NCBI GenBank assembly: GCA_020846515.1
Contig: JADLDX010001029.1
Location: forward strand, 1 to 18,145
DNA length: 18,145 nucleotides
DNA from: Pirellulaceae bacterium
GTDB lineage: Bacteria > Planctomycetota > Planctomycetia > Pirellulales > Pirellulaceae
Reading direction: 5' to 3'
Shown: piece by piece, positions 1 to 7,754 of the stretch
Position numbering within the stretch: the first letter of the stretch is position 1
Layout of the letters: the number at the start of each line of letters is the position of its first letter
Program-made: the position numbers and the translations under genes
The notes under the pieces: generated by a model
Told to the model about the DNA's origin: nothing
The model's database searches: none
What the model saw: only the letters and a program-made list of their open reading frames with translations

Positions 1-299
1 AAGCTGCTCAAGCGGCTCAGCGCTATATGTCCACCGAGCAGGCAGTGCGTCGCATGGCGGCCATCAATCATGCGGCCGTGGAACAACGCGCCCTGCCAAC
101 GGTGTTTCACAAGGTTGGCGCGGCTCTGGATGTGGTCCAACCGAAGATCCCAGTCAACTATCTGCAAGACATCCTATTCAACCTAAATGCTCATTACTTC
201 AGCTCGGCCACTTCCAAATTGCCAGTCGATCTGCGAGTGGCAGCGCTTGACTACTGGGATGAACGCACGCGCTTGATGAAACTCGCCCACGGGGGCTAG
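1..299 (+). CDS. 3' end of an unidentified protein-coding gene (5' partial)
   Basis: The reading frame is open to the left edge of the window (first complete codon at 3) and stops at 297-299, so this is a C-terminal fragment of about 98 residues. An internal ATG at 27 exists, but there is no reason to take it as the start, because the frame stays open upstream (AAQAAQRY before the Met). The fragment is soluble-looking with no membrane segment, is mostly helical in character, and ends in RLMKLAHGG. I do not recognise the family. It lies about 360 bp upstream of two glycosyltransferase genes on the same strand, so a role in the same polysaccharide locus is possible, but the position is the only evidence for that. 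The repeat-filled gap downstream suggests it is not in one operon with them. Confidence 0.6.
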   Translation, partial: AAQAAQRYMSTEQAVRRMAAINHAAVEQRALPTVFHKVGAALDVVQPKIPVNYLQDILFNLNAHYFSSATSKLPVDLRVAALDYWDERTRLMKLAHGG

Positions 300-398
300 A
301 TTGCGCCCTCGCGCGACCAAAATTTACATCGGAACTGAAGTTGGCTTGGTGGTAGCCAACTTCTATACTATGCGGCGACGTTGGTCTTTAGTCGGGTA

Positions 399-518
399 AA
401 CCGGACGCTAACGCGTTCCGGCTGATCAGCCGCAGGGCGCTAGCCCCCGGTTTTCGCGTGAACCGGACGCTAGCACGTTCCGGCCGATCAGCCGCAGGGC
501 GTTAGCCCCCGGTTTTCG
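399..518. repeat. Two tandem copies of a 58-bp imperfect palindrome (dispersed family, copies 1 and 2)
   Basis: Copies lie at 399-456 and 461-518, with a period of 62 bp and a few substitutions. Each begins AACCGG and closes with CCGGTT, so the ends can pair, and inner segments (GCTAAC or GCTAGC against GTTAGC) extend the pairing. Each contains the core CAGCCGCAGGGCGYTAGCC (427-445 and 489-507), which recurs as CAGCCGCTGGGCGTTAGCC at 4726 and 13941. The repeats fill most of the 300-661 gap between the partial gene and the GT11 gene. I see no gene in that gap. Bases 300-398 hold nothing recognisable. Confidence 0.8.
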
Positions 519-661
519 GCCAACATTAAGGTCGACGCCTAGGCGGTGTTAAAGCATTTTAGGACCTAACCTGAACCAGGGCGTTTGGGAAGCACCCGAA
601 TCGGCCGATCAGGTCCGGTGGGCTGCGAGGGAGGTAGTGGGCTGCAAGGAGGCAGCGGGCG

Positions 662-1555
662 ATGATTGTGTCGCGCATCGATGGCGGGTTGGGCAACCAG
701 ATGTTTCAGGTGGCTTTTGGCCTGCAACTCGCTCAGCAACATAGCACCCAACTGGTGCTCGATTTGTCAGCCTATGGCGACGGGCCCGCGCACGGCTACA
801 TGCTCGATCGATTTTGCGTATCTGCGAAATTCTTGTCTTTCGAAGACCAGCAGCGACTGCCGAGGCGTTATCGCCCGCGGTCAGCCCGTCTAGGTTGGTC
901 GGATTGGCTCGCCGGCAATCAGCTTCGCCGCGTCAAAGAGAAACCTTATGGATATGCCGATCGCTACCTGCGCGCCGGTGACGATAGCTATCTGGTTGGT
1001 TATTGGCAAAGCGATCAATACTTTCCCGATGTCCAAGATCAGGTTCGCCAGCAGTTTCGCCTGGCAGAGCCGCTTTCGGCAACTAGCCAACGCTTGTGGG
1101 ATCACATGATTGCCAAGCCCAGCCTGGCGATCCACGTGCGGCGCGGCGACTATTTGAGCAAGCCCCAAGCGGCCTCGATCTACCGTCACTTAAGTCTGGA
1201 TTACTACCGCCGAGCCGTTCTGGCTCGATTGACCGAGCGAACGGGTGTACATGTCGTCGTCTTTTCCAACGATATCGACTGGTGTCGCCAGCATCTGGCC
1301 CTGCCCTGCCCTGTTCAGTTTGTGACCAGCAGCGCGGGAGCTCACGAAGAACTGTGGCTAATGACTGCCGCAGAATGCGTCGTGATGGCCAATAGTACCT
1401 TTAGTTGGTGGGGAGCCTGGTTGTCTCAACGCGAGGAGCCGCGCGTCTTTGCGCCCCGCAGATGGTTTCATCCTGGCACGCTCAATGACCATTACCTGGC
1501 GTGCCCAGGTTGGACGCTGATGGATGATATGTCTAGTCAAGCGGCAGCTGCGTAA
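662..1555 (+). CDS. Alpha-1,2-fucosyltransferase-like glycosyltransferase, family GT11
   Basis: A 297-residue protein with the hallmark GT11 motifs. GGLGNQMFQ is at residues 8-16, the HVRRGDY donor-binding motif at 158-164, FSNDIDWC at 201-208 and ANSTFSWWGAW at 243-253. The family transfers fucose from GDP-fucose, usually in alpha-1,2 linkage to a galactose acceptor, and length and motif order fit full-length bacterial members. There is no signal peptide or membrane span, so it should be a cytosolic or peripheral enzyme making a surface glycan. The start at 662 is supported by AAGGAGG at 646-652, nine bases upstream. The stop is followed within 23-56 bp by a GT2 gene, suggesting one transcript. 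The acceptor, and whether fucose is the true sugar, cannot be read from the sequence. Confidence 0.92.
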   Translation: MIVSRIDGGLGNQMFQVAFGLQLAQQHSTQLVLDLSAYGDGPAHGYMLDRFCVSAKFLSFEDQQRLPRRYRPRSARLGWSDWLAGNQLRRVKEKPYGYADRYLRAGDDSYLVGYWQSDQYFPDVQDQVRQQFRLAEPLSATSQRLWDHMIAKPSLAIHVRRGDYLSKPQAASIYRHLSLDYYRRAVLARLTERTGVHVVVFSNDIDWCRQHLALPCPVQFVTSSAGAHEELWLMTAAECVVMANSTFSWWGAWLSQREEPRVFAPRRWFHPGTLNDHYLACPGWTLMDDMSSQAAAA

Positions 1556-1578
1556 GGCAGTATGCCCCGAAAGTATTT

Positions 1579-2616
1579 TTGGATGCATTCCATTTCGTAG
1601 CGAGTAACGTCGTGCCACATACCCATCAGCCCCATGCCGATCAGCCCACTGATCAGCCCACTGATCAGCCTCGCGTATCGATCCTCATGCCGATCTACAA
1701 CGCCCAGCGTTATTTGTCCGCTGCGTTGGAGAGTATGGTCGCGCAGAGTTTCACTGATTGGGAAATGATCTGCATTGACGATGGCAGTAGTGATGGCAGT
1801 AGTGACATCCTGCGCCGCTGGGCCTTGAAGGATCAGCGTCTACGTGTGATTAGCCAAGAAAACCAGGGGATTGCCAGGACTCTGAACCACGGGCTGACCT
1901 TGGCTCGAGCGCCGTTGGTGGCGCGTATGGATGCCGATGATATTTCGATGCCTGAGCGCTTAGCCATCCAGGTGGCGTTTCTGGATCAGCACGCCGATCA
2001 CGTGGCTGTGGGTGGTTCGATTTTGAAAATTGATGATGAGTCGGATCGTTTGGGCGTCGACCACTTGCCGGCTGAACACTCGGCCATAGAGCAGGCGCTG
2101 CTGCGTCGGCAGACAGGTATGTTTCACCCTACTGTGCTGATGCGTAAGAGAATCGTGCAAGCCGTGGGAGGTTACCGTCGGCAGCACGAGCCGGCCGATG
2201 ACCATGATTTGTGGCTTCGCCTGGCCCAGCGTGGTCGGTTGGCCAATCTTCAAGAGGTGGTGCTTTGTTATCGGCTGCACGCCAGCAGTTTGTGTTGGCA
2301 GCGTTCGGCCACGCAACGCGACAATATGAATCGCATCTTGGAAGAGGCGTACGCGGCCCGTGGGCTATCGATGCCTGCCGAGCTAGTGCTTAGTAGCGAT
2401 ATCGTTCGCAGTCCTGGTGGTCCAGGTAAATGGGCACGCATGGCTGCCAAGGGATACGCGCCGCGCACGGCGTTGAAGCACTTGCGCAAACTCTGGCAGG
2501 AACCGGTAGGTAATGGCTACCGAATGCGTATGACGCTTGAGACGCTCATGCGTATTGCCTGCAGTCTACCCAAGCTGCCCAGCCGGCACTTGCCTGTCGT
2601 TCCCAAGTATTCTTGA
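1579..2616 (+). CDS. Family 2 glycosyltransferase (GT-A fold)
   Basis: An N-terminal GT2 domain starts at RVSILMPIYN (residues 32-41). It carries CIDDGSSDGSSD around 65-76 for nucleotide binding, MDADD at 117-121 as the metal-binding DXD, and the acceptor-side region PADDHDLWLRL near 203-213. A basic C-terminal stretch of about 100 residues follows, with no obvious transmembrane helix. It probably adds a sugar to a surface polysaccharide together with the GT11 gene just upstream. The start is uncertain. No ATG occurs in frame before the catalytic core (first at 1687, inside VSILMP), so the gene must begin at TTG 1579 or GTG 1612. The longer form is given, and neither has a strong ribosome-binding site. 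The extra N-terminus contains DQPT repeats encoded by a 12-bp tandem repeat. Donor and linkage are unknown. Confidence 0.88.
   Translation: MDAFHFVASNVVPHTHQPHADQPTDQPTDQPRVSILMPIYNAQRYLSAALESMVAQSFTDWEMICIDDGSSDGSSDILRRWALKDQRLRVISQENQGIARTLNHGLTLARAPLVARMDADDISMPERLAIQVAFLDQHADHVAVGGSILKIDDESDRLGVDHLPAEHSAIEQALLRRQTGMFHPTVLMRKRIVQAVGGYRRQHEPADDHDLWLRLAQRGRLANLQEVVLCYRLHASSLCWQRSATQRDNMNRILEEAYAARGLSMPAELVLSSDIVRSPGGPGKWARMAAKGYAPRTALKHLRKLWQEPVGNGYRMRMTLETLMRIACSLPKLPSRHLPVVPKYS
1639..1670 (+). repeat. 12-bp in-frame tandem repeat encoding DQPT
   Basis: The unit GATCAGCCCACT occurs at 1639-1650 and 1651-1662, with a partial third copy at 1663-1670. It lies in frame in the GT2 N-terminus and gives DQPTDQPTDQP. 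Because 12 is a multiple of three, unit gain or loss would keep the frame. It precedes the conserved core. Confidence 0.85.
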
Positions 2617-3266
2617 TGGAACAGGGGTCCCTACACTAATTTCGACAAAATGCAACTGGACTTTCGAGGTGGACATGACGTACGATGATGGCGTGCTAAG
2701 GAGTTGTCGAAAGTTGGTTGGTTGGTAAGGTATGTGACAGACGAGTGAATTTGTCGATTGTGCTTGCCGTTACCACGCACGTTTATTTCCCGTGCGCCGT
2801 GCGACCAACAAAGACGACATTTGCGTCGCACCTGGGGCTTGGAATCCGATAGAATTGAGCCGTAATGCTTAGATTGCGGCGACAGAATTCCGAAACATAC
2901 CCTCGGTGCTTGGGAAGAAGCTAGCTCACTGGACCGTTTAACGACGGGACAAACACCACGTAGTAGTAGATGCCGCCAGAAATGGTGACACCCGCCCCGC
3001 GTGTGCGTATGCGACTTCTACCAGTCTGGGAGGCTGGTCTGACTGACACCTCATGATTTTAGGTGTTTCCCTTTTTGGCTCGAATCCGCGGACACGGAAG
3101 CCCGGCCTTGTGCGACAGACATGTGTTACGAGACGCATGCTGGCGATGCGAGGGCCTCGAGCGAACAACGTGTAAGCCTTCCCGCTTGACCGGTGCCCGA
3201 AGGTCGAAGAGCACGGCTCAGTGTGCTTTTGGGTGCGGTCAGCTATAACGAGCTCAGGAGTCGAGT
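2617..3266. other. 650-bp gap upstream of clpX, no convincing gene
   Basis: No open frame here has a credible start, ribosome site or protein-like composition, and no tRNA or known RNA family is recognised. Small inverted repeats are visible. CGCACG 2776-2781 pairs with CGTGCG 2791-2796. GTGCGAC 2799-2805 pairs with GTCGCAC 2825-2831. A long-range pair, TTTCGACAA with TTGTCGAAA, lies near 2640 and 2703. A weak hairpin (ACACCT/AGGTGT, about 3047-3068) is followed by a T-rich stretch. The region probably holds the GT2 3' end and the clpX promoter, which I could not place with confidence. Confidence 0.4.
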
Positions 3267-4559
3267 ATGCCTTCAGGTAAGGATGTCGTGTCAGGCCGCC
3301 GCAATGGTAACAGTGGAACGACCAAGAAGAATGCCTTCTGTTCGTTCTGTCGCAAGAGTTACCGAGACGTTGGTCCATTGGTCGAAGGACCGGGCGACGT
3401 TTACATTTGCGGTGAATGTATTGAATTGTGCCAATCGATCCTCGACCAGGAACAAAAACGTCGCGGGCCATCGAACAACAAACTGTTCTCAGAGATCCCG
3501 TCCCCACGTGAGATCGTCGAACACCTAGACCAATATGTGATCGGTCAGACTGGTGCCAAACGCGTTCTGGCTGTAGCGGTTCACAACCACTACAAACGGC
3601 TCAGCAGCGACTGGTCGGGTTCGGAAGTCGAGATTGAAAAGTCGAACATTCTGATGGTTGGCCCGACCGGCAGCGGCAAGACCTTGCTGGCTCGCACGTT
3701 GGCCAAGATGCTCAACGTTCCGTTTGCCATCGGTGATGCCACTACGCTGACCGAAGCTGGTTACGTAGGCGAAGACGTCGAGAATCTGCTGCTGAAGTTG
3801 TTGCACGCTGCCGACTTCGATGTCGAAGCTGCTCAGCGCGGAATTCTCTACATCGACGAAATTGACAAGATCGGCAAGACCAGTCACAACGTCTCGATCA
3901 CTCGCGACGTATCAGGTGAAGGCGTTCAGCAAGCCCTGCTGAAAATGCTCGAAGGCACTGTGGCCAATGTTCCACCGCAAGGCGGCCGCAAGCATCCTGA
4001 GCAACAGTACATCCAGATGGATACCTCCAACATTCTATTCATCTGCGGTGGCACGTTTGTGGGCGTCGAAGATATCATTCGGAAGCGATTGGGCAAAAAG
4101 ACACTTGGCTTCGGCCAGGCCAGCTCGACCCGCGATGACTCAACCTCGGCTGAACTGCTGCCACAGGTTACCTCCGATGATATCCTGCACTTCGGCATGA
4201 TCCCCGAGTTTGTCGGCCGTTTGCCTGTCGTCTCGGCTCTCACACCGCTGGACGAACAAGGCCTGGTCAACGTACTGACCGAACCACGTAACTCGCTGGT
4301 CAAGCAGTATCAAGCGTTGTTCGGCGAGAATTGCGAACTGCGATTCACCGAGTCGGCACTGAAGAACATCGCTCGTCGAGCGAAGGATAAAGGCGTCGGC
4401 GCTCGCGGCCTGCGAGGTATCATCGAAGCCGTTATGCTCGATATCATGTTTGACTTGCCCGAACAGGCTGAAGGGACCGTCTTCACCATCGATCAAGATG
4501 CCGTGGAAGATAAGCTGACTCATTTCAAAGTTGGTAACCCAGAAAAGAAGAGCGCCTAA
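3267..4559 (+). CDS. clpX: ATP-dependent Clp protease, ATP-binding subunit ClpX
   Basis: A full-length ClpX of 430 residues. It is the AAA+ unfoldase that recognises tagged substrates and feeds them to the ClpP peptidase in the cytosol. Visible elements in order: the four-cysteine zinc-binding domain (C25, C28, C48, C51); Walker A GPTGSGKT at 132-139; pore loop GYVG at 165-168; Walker B ILYIDE at 193-198; an RKH loop at 241-243; the ClpP-docking tripeptide LGF at 280-282, where other ClpX proteins have IGF or LGF; and the sensor-2 region GARGLR in the C-terminal domain. The start is supported by CAGGAG at 3255-3260, six bases before the ATG. No clpP or lon gene is adjacent, so clpX appears monocistronic here, with a hairpin downstream. 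All key residues are present. Confidence 0.98.
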   Translation: MPSGKDVVSGRRNGNSGTTKKNAFCSFCRKSYRDVGPLVEGPGDVYICGECIELCQSILDQEQKRRGPSNNKLFSEIPSPREIVEHLDQYVIGQTGAKRVLAVAVHNHYKRLSSDWSGSEVEIEKSNILMVGPTGSGKTLLARTLAKMLNVPFAIGDATTLTEAGYVGEDVENLLLKLLHAADFDVEAAQRGILYIDEIDKIGKTSHNVSITRDVSGEGVQQALLKMLEGTVANVPPQGGRKHPEQQYIQMDTSNILFICGGTFVGVEDIIRKRLGKKTLGFGQASSTRDDSTSAELLPQVTSDDILHFGMIPEFVGRLPVVSALTPLDEQGLVNVLTEPRNSLVKQYQALFGENCELRFTESALKNIARRAKDKGVGARGLRGIIEAVMLDIMFDLPEQAEGTVFTIDQDAVEDKLTHFKVGNPEKKSA

Positions 4560-4626
4560 TCTCCAGCGGCTGAATTCACAGTCAGCCTGCTACGGACTAC
4601 GCTTTCTCATAGCCATTGATTCCATC

Positions 4627-4669
4627 GCCACGGCGAGCCTGACCCATCTCGAGTCAGACTCGCCGTTGG
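4627..4669 (+). terminator. Hairpin downstream of clpX, possible terminator
   Basis: CGGCGAGCCTGAC (4631-4643) pairs with GTCAGACTCGCCG (4653-4665) with one mismatch. Flanking GCCA/TTGGC adds bases with a bulge. The stem is GC-rich, about 70 bp after the clpX stop. It is not followed by a T-run, so intrinsic termination is uncertain. Confidence 0.4.
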
Positions 4670-4707
4670 CATTCATGCTCACTCATGGGCCACGGAATAT
4701 CTTGCTT

Positions 4708-4821
4708 GACAGCACCACTTTGAATCAGCCGCTGGGCGTTAGCCGCGGTTTCTTCAGCGAAAACCGTGGCTAACTCCAGGCGGCTAATGATCAAGTGAAT
4801 TCGATTCAAAGTGGCGCTGTC
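4708..4821. repeat. 114-bp long imperfect palindrome (dispersed family, copy 3)
   Basis: The outer arms are 4708-4726 (GACAGCACCACTTTGAATC) and 4803-4821, complementary except at one base. The inner arms also pair: AGCCGC...GCGTTAGCCGCGGTTT on the left against AAAACCGTGGCTAAC...GCGGCT on the right. The central loop is around CTTCAGCG (4752-4759). The whole unit can fold into one hairpin. Its left 31 bases match the copy at 13931 exactly, and its core CAGCCGCTGGGCGTTAGCC (4726-4744) matches the copies at 427 and 489. It carries no coding sequence. It could be a REP- or MITE-like element mobilised in trans. Confidence 0.8.
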
Positions 4822-4906
4822 CAACTAAGCAGCTCCATATAAGTAGGCATGGGGTTTGCTGATTGGCTTTGTGTCTTCCAACACAAACCGAGAAAGGCAA
4901 CCAATC

Positions 4907-5512
4907 ATGTCCAGTCGCAAAGAGGTCGTACGCCCGACGCCAGGTGTGAACGTTAACGAGATGCGGGATGCCAACGATCCCATCTACCCAGACACCGTGA
5001 CCGATGAAGCGGGCGCGGTGAAAGTAGGTAATCGCAACCCCGATGCGATCACCGGCACACCCGGTTCGCATCCGGTGGGCTCTGGCTTGGGGGCTGCAGC
5101 CGGCGGTGCCATTGCTGGTATCGGCCTGGGCGCAGCTGCCGGGCCGATCGGTGCCGCCGTTGGCGCAGTTGTCGGTGCCGTGGCCGGCGGACTGGCTGGG
5201 AAAAGTGTCGCTGAAGCGGTGGATCCGACCGTCGAGGATGCGTACTGGCGCGATGAGTACCCACGTCGTGATTATTACCAACCCGGGGTCGATTACGAAA
5301 CGATCCGGCCGGCCTATCAATACGGCTGGCAATCGAAAGCGCTTTACGGCGATCGCTCGTGGGAGGAGGCCGAAGCGGATATGCGACGCGAGTGGGAATT
5401 CCGGCGCGTCGATCGGATGCACGGGAGCTGGGAGGATGCCCAACGCCCCATCCGAGACGCCTGGGAACGAGCTCAATCCCAGCTTCAATCGCAGCGATCA
5501 AGCGACGCTTAG
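4907..5512 (+). CDS. Glycine-zipper protein of unknown function, probably stress- or envelope-related
   Basis: A 201-residue protein starting at MSSRKE. I chose ATG 4907 over the upstream ATG 4856 because GAAAGG lies at 4892-4897 with 9-base spacing, and the extra 17 residues look like translated leader. A polar N-terminus (1-57) is followed by a Gly/Ala-rich hydrophobic segment at about 58-105, with GxxxG spacing typical of glycine-zipper segments that insert in or pack on membranes. A charged, Trp/Tyr- and Arg-rich tail (about 115-195) follows, with repeated W-E-x-A style patterns. There is no signal peptide. Genes of this kind often sit beside YciE/YciF-type genes, and here a ferritin-like gene follows after 59 bp, so co-expression under stress is a reasonable inference. 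The biochemical role is unknown. Confidence 0.75.
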   Translation: MSSRKEVVRPTPGVNVNEMRDANDPIYPDTVTDEAGAVKVGNRNPDAITGTPGSHPVGSGLGAAAGGAIAGIGLGAAAGPIGAAVGAVVGAVAGGLAGKSVAEAVDPTVEDAYWRDEYPRRDYYQPGVDYETIRPAYQYGWQSKALYGDRSWEEAEADMRREWEFRRVDRMHGSWEDAQRPIRDAWERAQSQLQSQRSSDA

Positions 5513-5571
5513 TTAACTCTTAACCAACTCCTACTCACAACTCGAACTCTCACACACAAAGGAATTTAGAC

Positions 5572-6060
5572 GTGGCTCTTAAAACTTTGGCTGATGCTTT
5601 CCATGATGAACTACGCGACGTGCTCAGTGCAGAAAGACAGCTTCTCAAGGCGTTGCCCAAGATGATGAAGAAAGCCCACTCTGCCGAGCTGAAATCGGCC
5701 TTCGAGAAACATCTGGCGGAAACGGAAGTACAAATGGAACGCGTCGAGCAGGCTTTCGAAGATACCGGTAAAGCGGCCAAGGCGAAAAAATGCGAAGCGA
5801 TGGCGGGCCTGATTGAGGAAGCTTCTTCCATGATGGAAGAGGAAGCCGATCCAGAGGTGATGGACGCGGTGCTGATCTCATGTGCCCAAAAAGTCGAGCA
5901 CTACGAGATCGCTACCTACGGAACATTATGCACTTGGGCCAAACTGCTTGGATACGCGAACGCGAAGACGCTGCTTGGGCAGAACCTGGATGAAGAAGAG
6001 CGCACCGATAAAGCGCTCACCAAATTGAGCACTAAGATCAATCAGTCGGCAGGCGTGTAA
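5572..6060 (+). CDS. YciE/YciF-type ferritin-like protein (DUF892)
   Basis: A 162-residue all-helical protein typical of the DUF892/YciE-YciF family, which has a ferritin-like four-helix bundle. It starts at GTG 5572 (giving [21 protein letters not shown]), with AAAGGA at 5558-5563 eight bases upstream. Candidate metal-ligand carboxylates and histidines sit at expected helix positions: E21 in LSAERQ, H47/E50 in KHLAET, E82-E83, and E109-H110-E112 in KVEHYE. Family members are induced by osmotic, oxidative or general stress in several bacteria, but their reaction is not firmly established. It lies 59 bp after the glycine-zipper gene on the same strand and converges on a minus-strand lipoprotein gene. 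The family call is secure; a specific function is not. Confidence 0.92.
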   Translation: MALKTLADAFHDELRDVLSAERQLLKALPKMMKKAHSAELKSAFEKHLAETEVQMERVEQAFEDTGKAAKAKKCEAMAGLIEEASSMMEEEADPEVMDAVLISCAQKVEHYEIATYGTLCTWAKLLGYANAKTLLGQNLDEEERTDKALTKLSTKINQSAGV

Positions 6061-6139
6061 GTCCAGACGACTCCCATATCGTTTAACAGCGCGAGCTTCG
6101 CTTACCTACCCGGTCAAGATGTCCCTTATGAGTTGATCG

Positions 6140-6162
6140 TGCCTGGGCGCGCTGCCCGGGCA
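6140..6162. terminator. Hairpin between convergent genes, possible terminator
   Basis: GCCTGGGC (6141-6148) pairs with GCCCGGGC (6154-6161) around loop GCGCT, with a G-T wobble and one more T-A closing pair. It lies between the ferritin-like gene (ends 6060) and the end of the minus-strand lipoprotein gene (6192). No strong T-run follows on either strand, so its activity is uncertain. Confidence 0.35.
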
Positions 6163-6191
6163 GTTACACGACTTCAACCTCTGCCATAAGT

Positions 6192-6536
6192 TTATTTGGG
6201 CTTAACAGAAAAACTCAAATCGGTGCCACGGTTACCTTTGCCGGTCGCAGTGGCCGATTTGGTGGCTGGGTCGGTTGTAATCTTGATCTCGAACGATTCT
6301 CCGTTGGCATCTTTGCCAGTGCCTTCAAAACCACCAGTAACTGGCTTCAGATCCACTTCGGTCAACTTCCATTGGCTGGTCGCTTCCGCCGCCATCTGCT
6401 TGGCATCCCACTTACTGGGATCAAAAGAATTGCAGCCCGCTGTTAGCGCCAAGGCCAAGATCAGACCAGGGAACAGTTTGTTGGCAGCACGGCGAGCATT
6501 TACAAGCTTGGAGGCGATGTGCGATAAGGCGTACAT
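6192..6536 (-). CDS. Small secreted lipoprotein of unknown function
   Basis: A 114-residue protein read from the ATG at 6536. The frame is open further upstream (to 6665), but those codons overlap the divergent RluA gene and encode an Arg/Pro-rich sequence unlike the rest, so I place the start just before the signal peptide. The N-terminus is basic (KLVNARRAANK), followed by a hydrophobic core (LFPGLILALALTAG) and the lipobox LTAGC with Cys35 as the lipidation site. The mature part of about 79 residues is Lys/Asp/Thr-rich, begins CNSFDPSKWDAK and ends in FSVKPK. It contains alternating patterns (FEIKITTD, TATGKGNRG) suggesting a small beta-sheet domain. No enzymatic motif is seen. Similar short lipoproteins are common in planctomycetes. 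It is transcribed on its own and diverges from the RluA-family gene. Confidence 0.8.
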   Translation of the reverse strand: MYALSHIASKLVNARRAANKLFPGLILALALTAGCNSFDPSKWDAKQMAAEATSQWKLTEVDLKPVTGGFEGTGKDANGESFEIKITTDPATKSATATGKGNRGTDLSFSVKPK

Positions 6537-6629
6537 GGTTTTTCGTCTCGAGCAATAAAGATGGATGCGACTCGGATGGTCATCAGGCCCTCTGAACAAT
6601 TCGTGTCCGTTGTGCAATACTGGACGCTT

Positions 6630-7754
6630 ATGTCTAAGCAGCCCAGTCGGCCATCGTCCGAGCAATTTACGCTATTTCACTTGCAGTCACAACACGCGAG
6701 CCAGACTTTGGTCAGCGTGCTCAAATCTTTTTTGCCCGATTCCAGTTGGGGGCAAGTCCAGTCTTGGATTCGCTCTCGGCACATCCAAATCAATGGCAAC
6801 TTGTGTTTGGATCCAGCCCGGCGGTTGACGGAAAAGGATGTCATTAAGTTCTGGAAGGAGCCGCTGCCCAAGCCGGTCACTGCGGAACAACTAAAGCTGC
6901 CCTATCTCGATGAGCATCTCCTGGTGGTTGAGAAGCCGGCTGGAATCACATCGGTCTGGCATCGTGAAGAGCGAAAATTGCCAGCCAAACGCCGGCAGCT
7001 GCAACCTACGTTGGAGGAGTTGTTGTCGGGAGCACTCGCCAAGATCCTGGGCTTGCCAGGCAGCCAGCGATCGTCCAGTGGCCGCCCTGCCTCTCACTTG
7101 TCCGGATCGCTGCGCAAACCCAAACCCAACCGGGGACAGCGTCACCCCAATTCGCCTTCCAATCGCTGGCCCGTTTACCCGGTTCATCGCCTGGATCGGG
7201 ATACCAGTGGCCTGATGTTGTTTGCTCGATCCAGGATCGCCGAACAAAAATTGGTCGCCATGTTTCGCGATCATCTGATTCATCGGCAGTACTGGGCGGT
7301 GGTGCATGGCGCAGCGGTTTCGCAGACCATACGCACCATGCTGGTACGCGATCGAGGTGACCGTCTGCGCGGCAGCCTGCCCGAACGCCCGCCAGCGGAT
7401 CGAGTTAGTCGGACGAGCGACAACGAAGAAACGGGACAGTTGGCGATCACGCACGTCGAGCATGTTGAGTCGTTTGGCCAATACAGCATCGTCCGTTGTC
7501 GACTTGAAACGGGACGCACACATCAAATACGCATCCACTTGTCCGAGCACGGGCATCCGTTGTGTGGCGAGAAAACGTATGTGCGTTTACCCGATGGATC
7601 CATCCTGGCAGATCACTCGCTGGCACCCCGTCAAGCACTGCATGCCGAGCGTTTGGCCTTCACTCACCCACTGACCGGCGAGCGACTGGAGTTTCATATG
7701 CCCCTGCCTACCGATCTCAAGCACTGGCTAAACCGAGTAAGGAGTAAGGAGTAA
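6630..7754 (+). CDS. RluA-family pseudouridine synthase with S4 domain
   Basis: A 374-residue enzyme from ATG 6630 (MSKQPSR). An in-frame ATG at 6561 would add 23 residues, but it lies only 24 bp from the divergent lipoprotein start. Neither start has a clear ribosome site. An N-terminal S4-like RNA-binding region (about 20-75, including SWIRSRHIQINGN) precedes the catalytic domain: VVEKPAGI near 99-106, HRLDRDTSG at 186-194 with the catalytic Asp in RLD at 189, and GRTHQIRIHL further on. The family isomerises specific uridines of rRNA or tRNA to pseudouridine; which site cannot be told. Between the KPAG motif and HRLD there is an insertion of about 70 residues (about 114-182), rich in Arg, Pro and Ser and absent from the compact E. 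coli enzymes as I recall them. The last codons and the stop are formed by a 7-bp tandem array. Confidence 0.93.
   Translation: MSKQPSRPSSEQFTLFHLQSQHASQTLVSVLKSFLPDSSWGQVQSWIRSRHIQINGNLCLDPARRLTEKDVIKFWKEPLPKPVTAEQLKLPYLDEHLLVVEKPAGITSVWHREERKLPAKRRQLQPTLEELLSGALAKILGLPGSQRSSSGRPASHLSGSLRKPKPNRGQRHPNSPSNRWPVYPVHRLDRDTSGLMLFARSRIAEQKLVAMFRDHLIHRQYWAVVHGAAVSQTIRTMLVRDRGDRLRGSLPERPPADRVSRTSDNEETGQLAITHVEHVESFGQYSIVRCRLETGRTHQIRIHLSEHGHPLCGEKTYVRLPDGSILADHSLAPRQALHAERLAFTHPLTGERLEFHMPLPTDLKHWLNRVRSKE

Noticed and set aside
3077..3091. tRNA T-loop-like GGCTCGAATCC
   Set aside because: The flanking bases do not form a T-stem and no acceptor, D or anticodon arm can be placed around it.
2938..3507. 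189-residue minus-strand open frame upstream of and overlapping clpX
   Set aside because: It overlaps the certain clpX gene by more than 200 bases, has low-complexity Arg/Cys/Ser composition and resembles no family I know.
4784..5488. 234-residue minus-strand open frame
   Set aside because: It is a shadow of the glycine-zipper gene. Its composition and lack of a ribosome site do not support it, while the plus-strand frame has both.
6537..6665. N-terminal extension of the lipoprotein to 6665
   Set aside because: It would place a 43-residue Arg/Pro/His-rich stretch before the signal peptide and overlap the divergent RluA-family gene.
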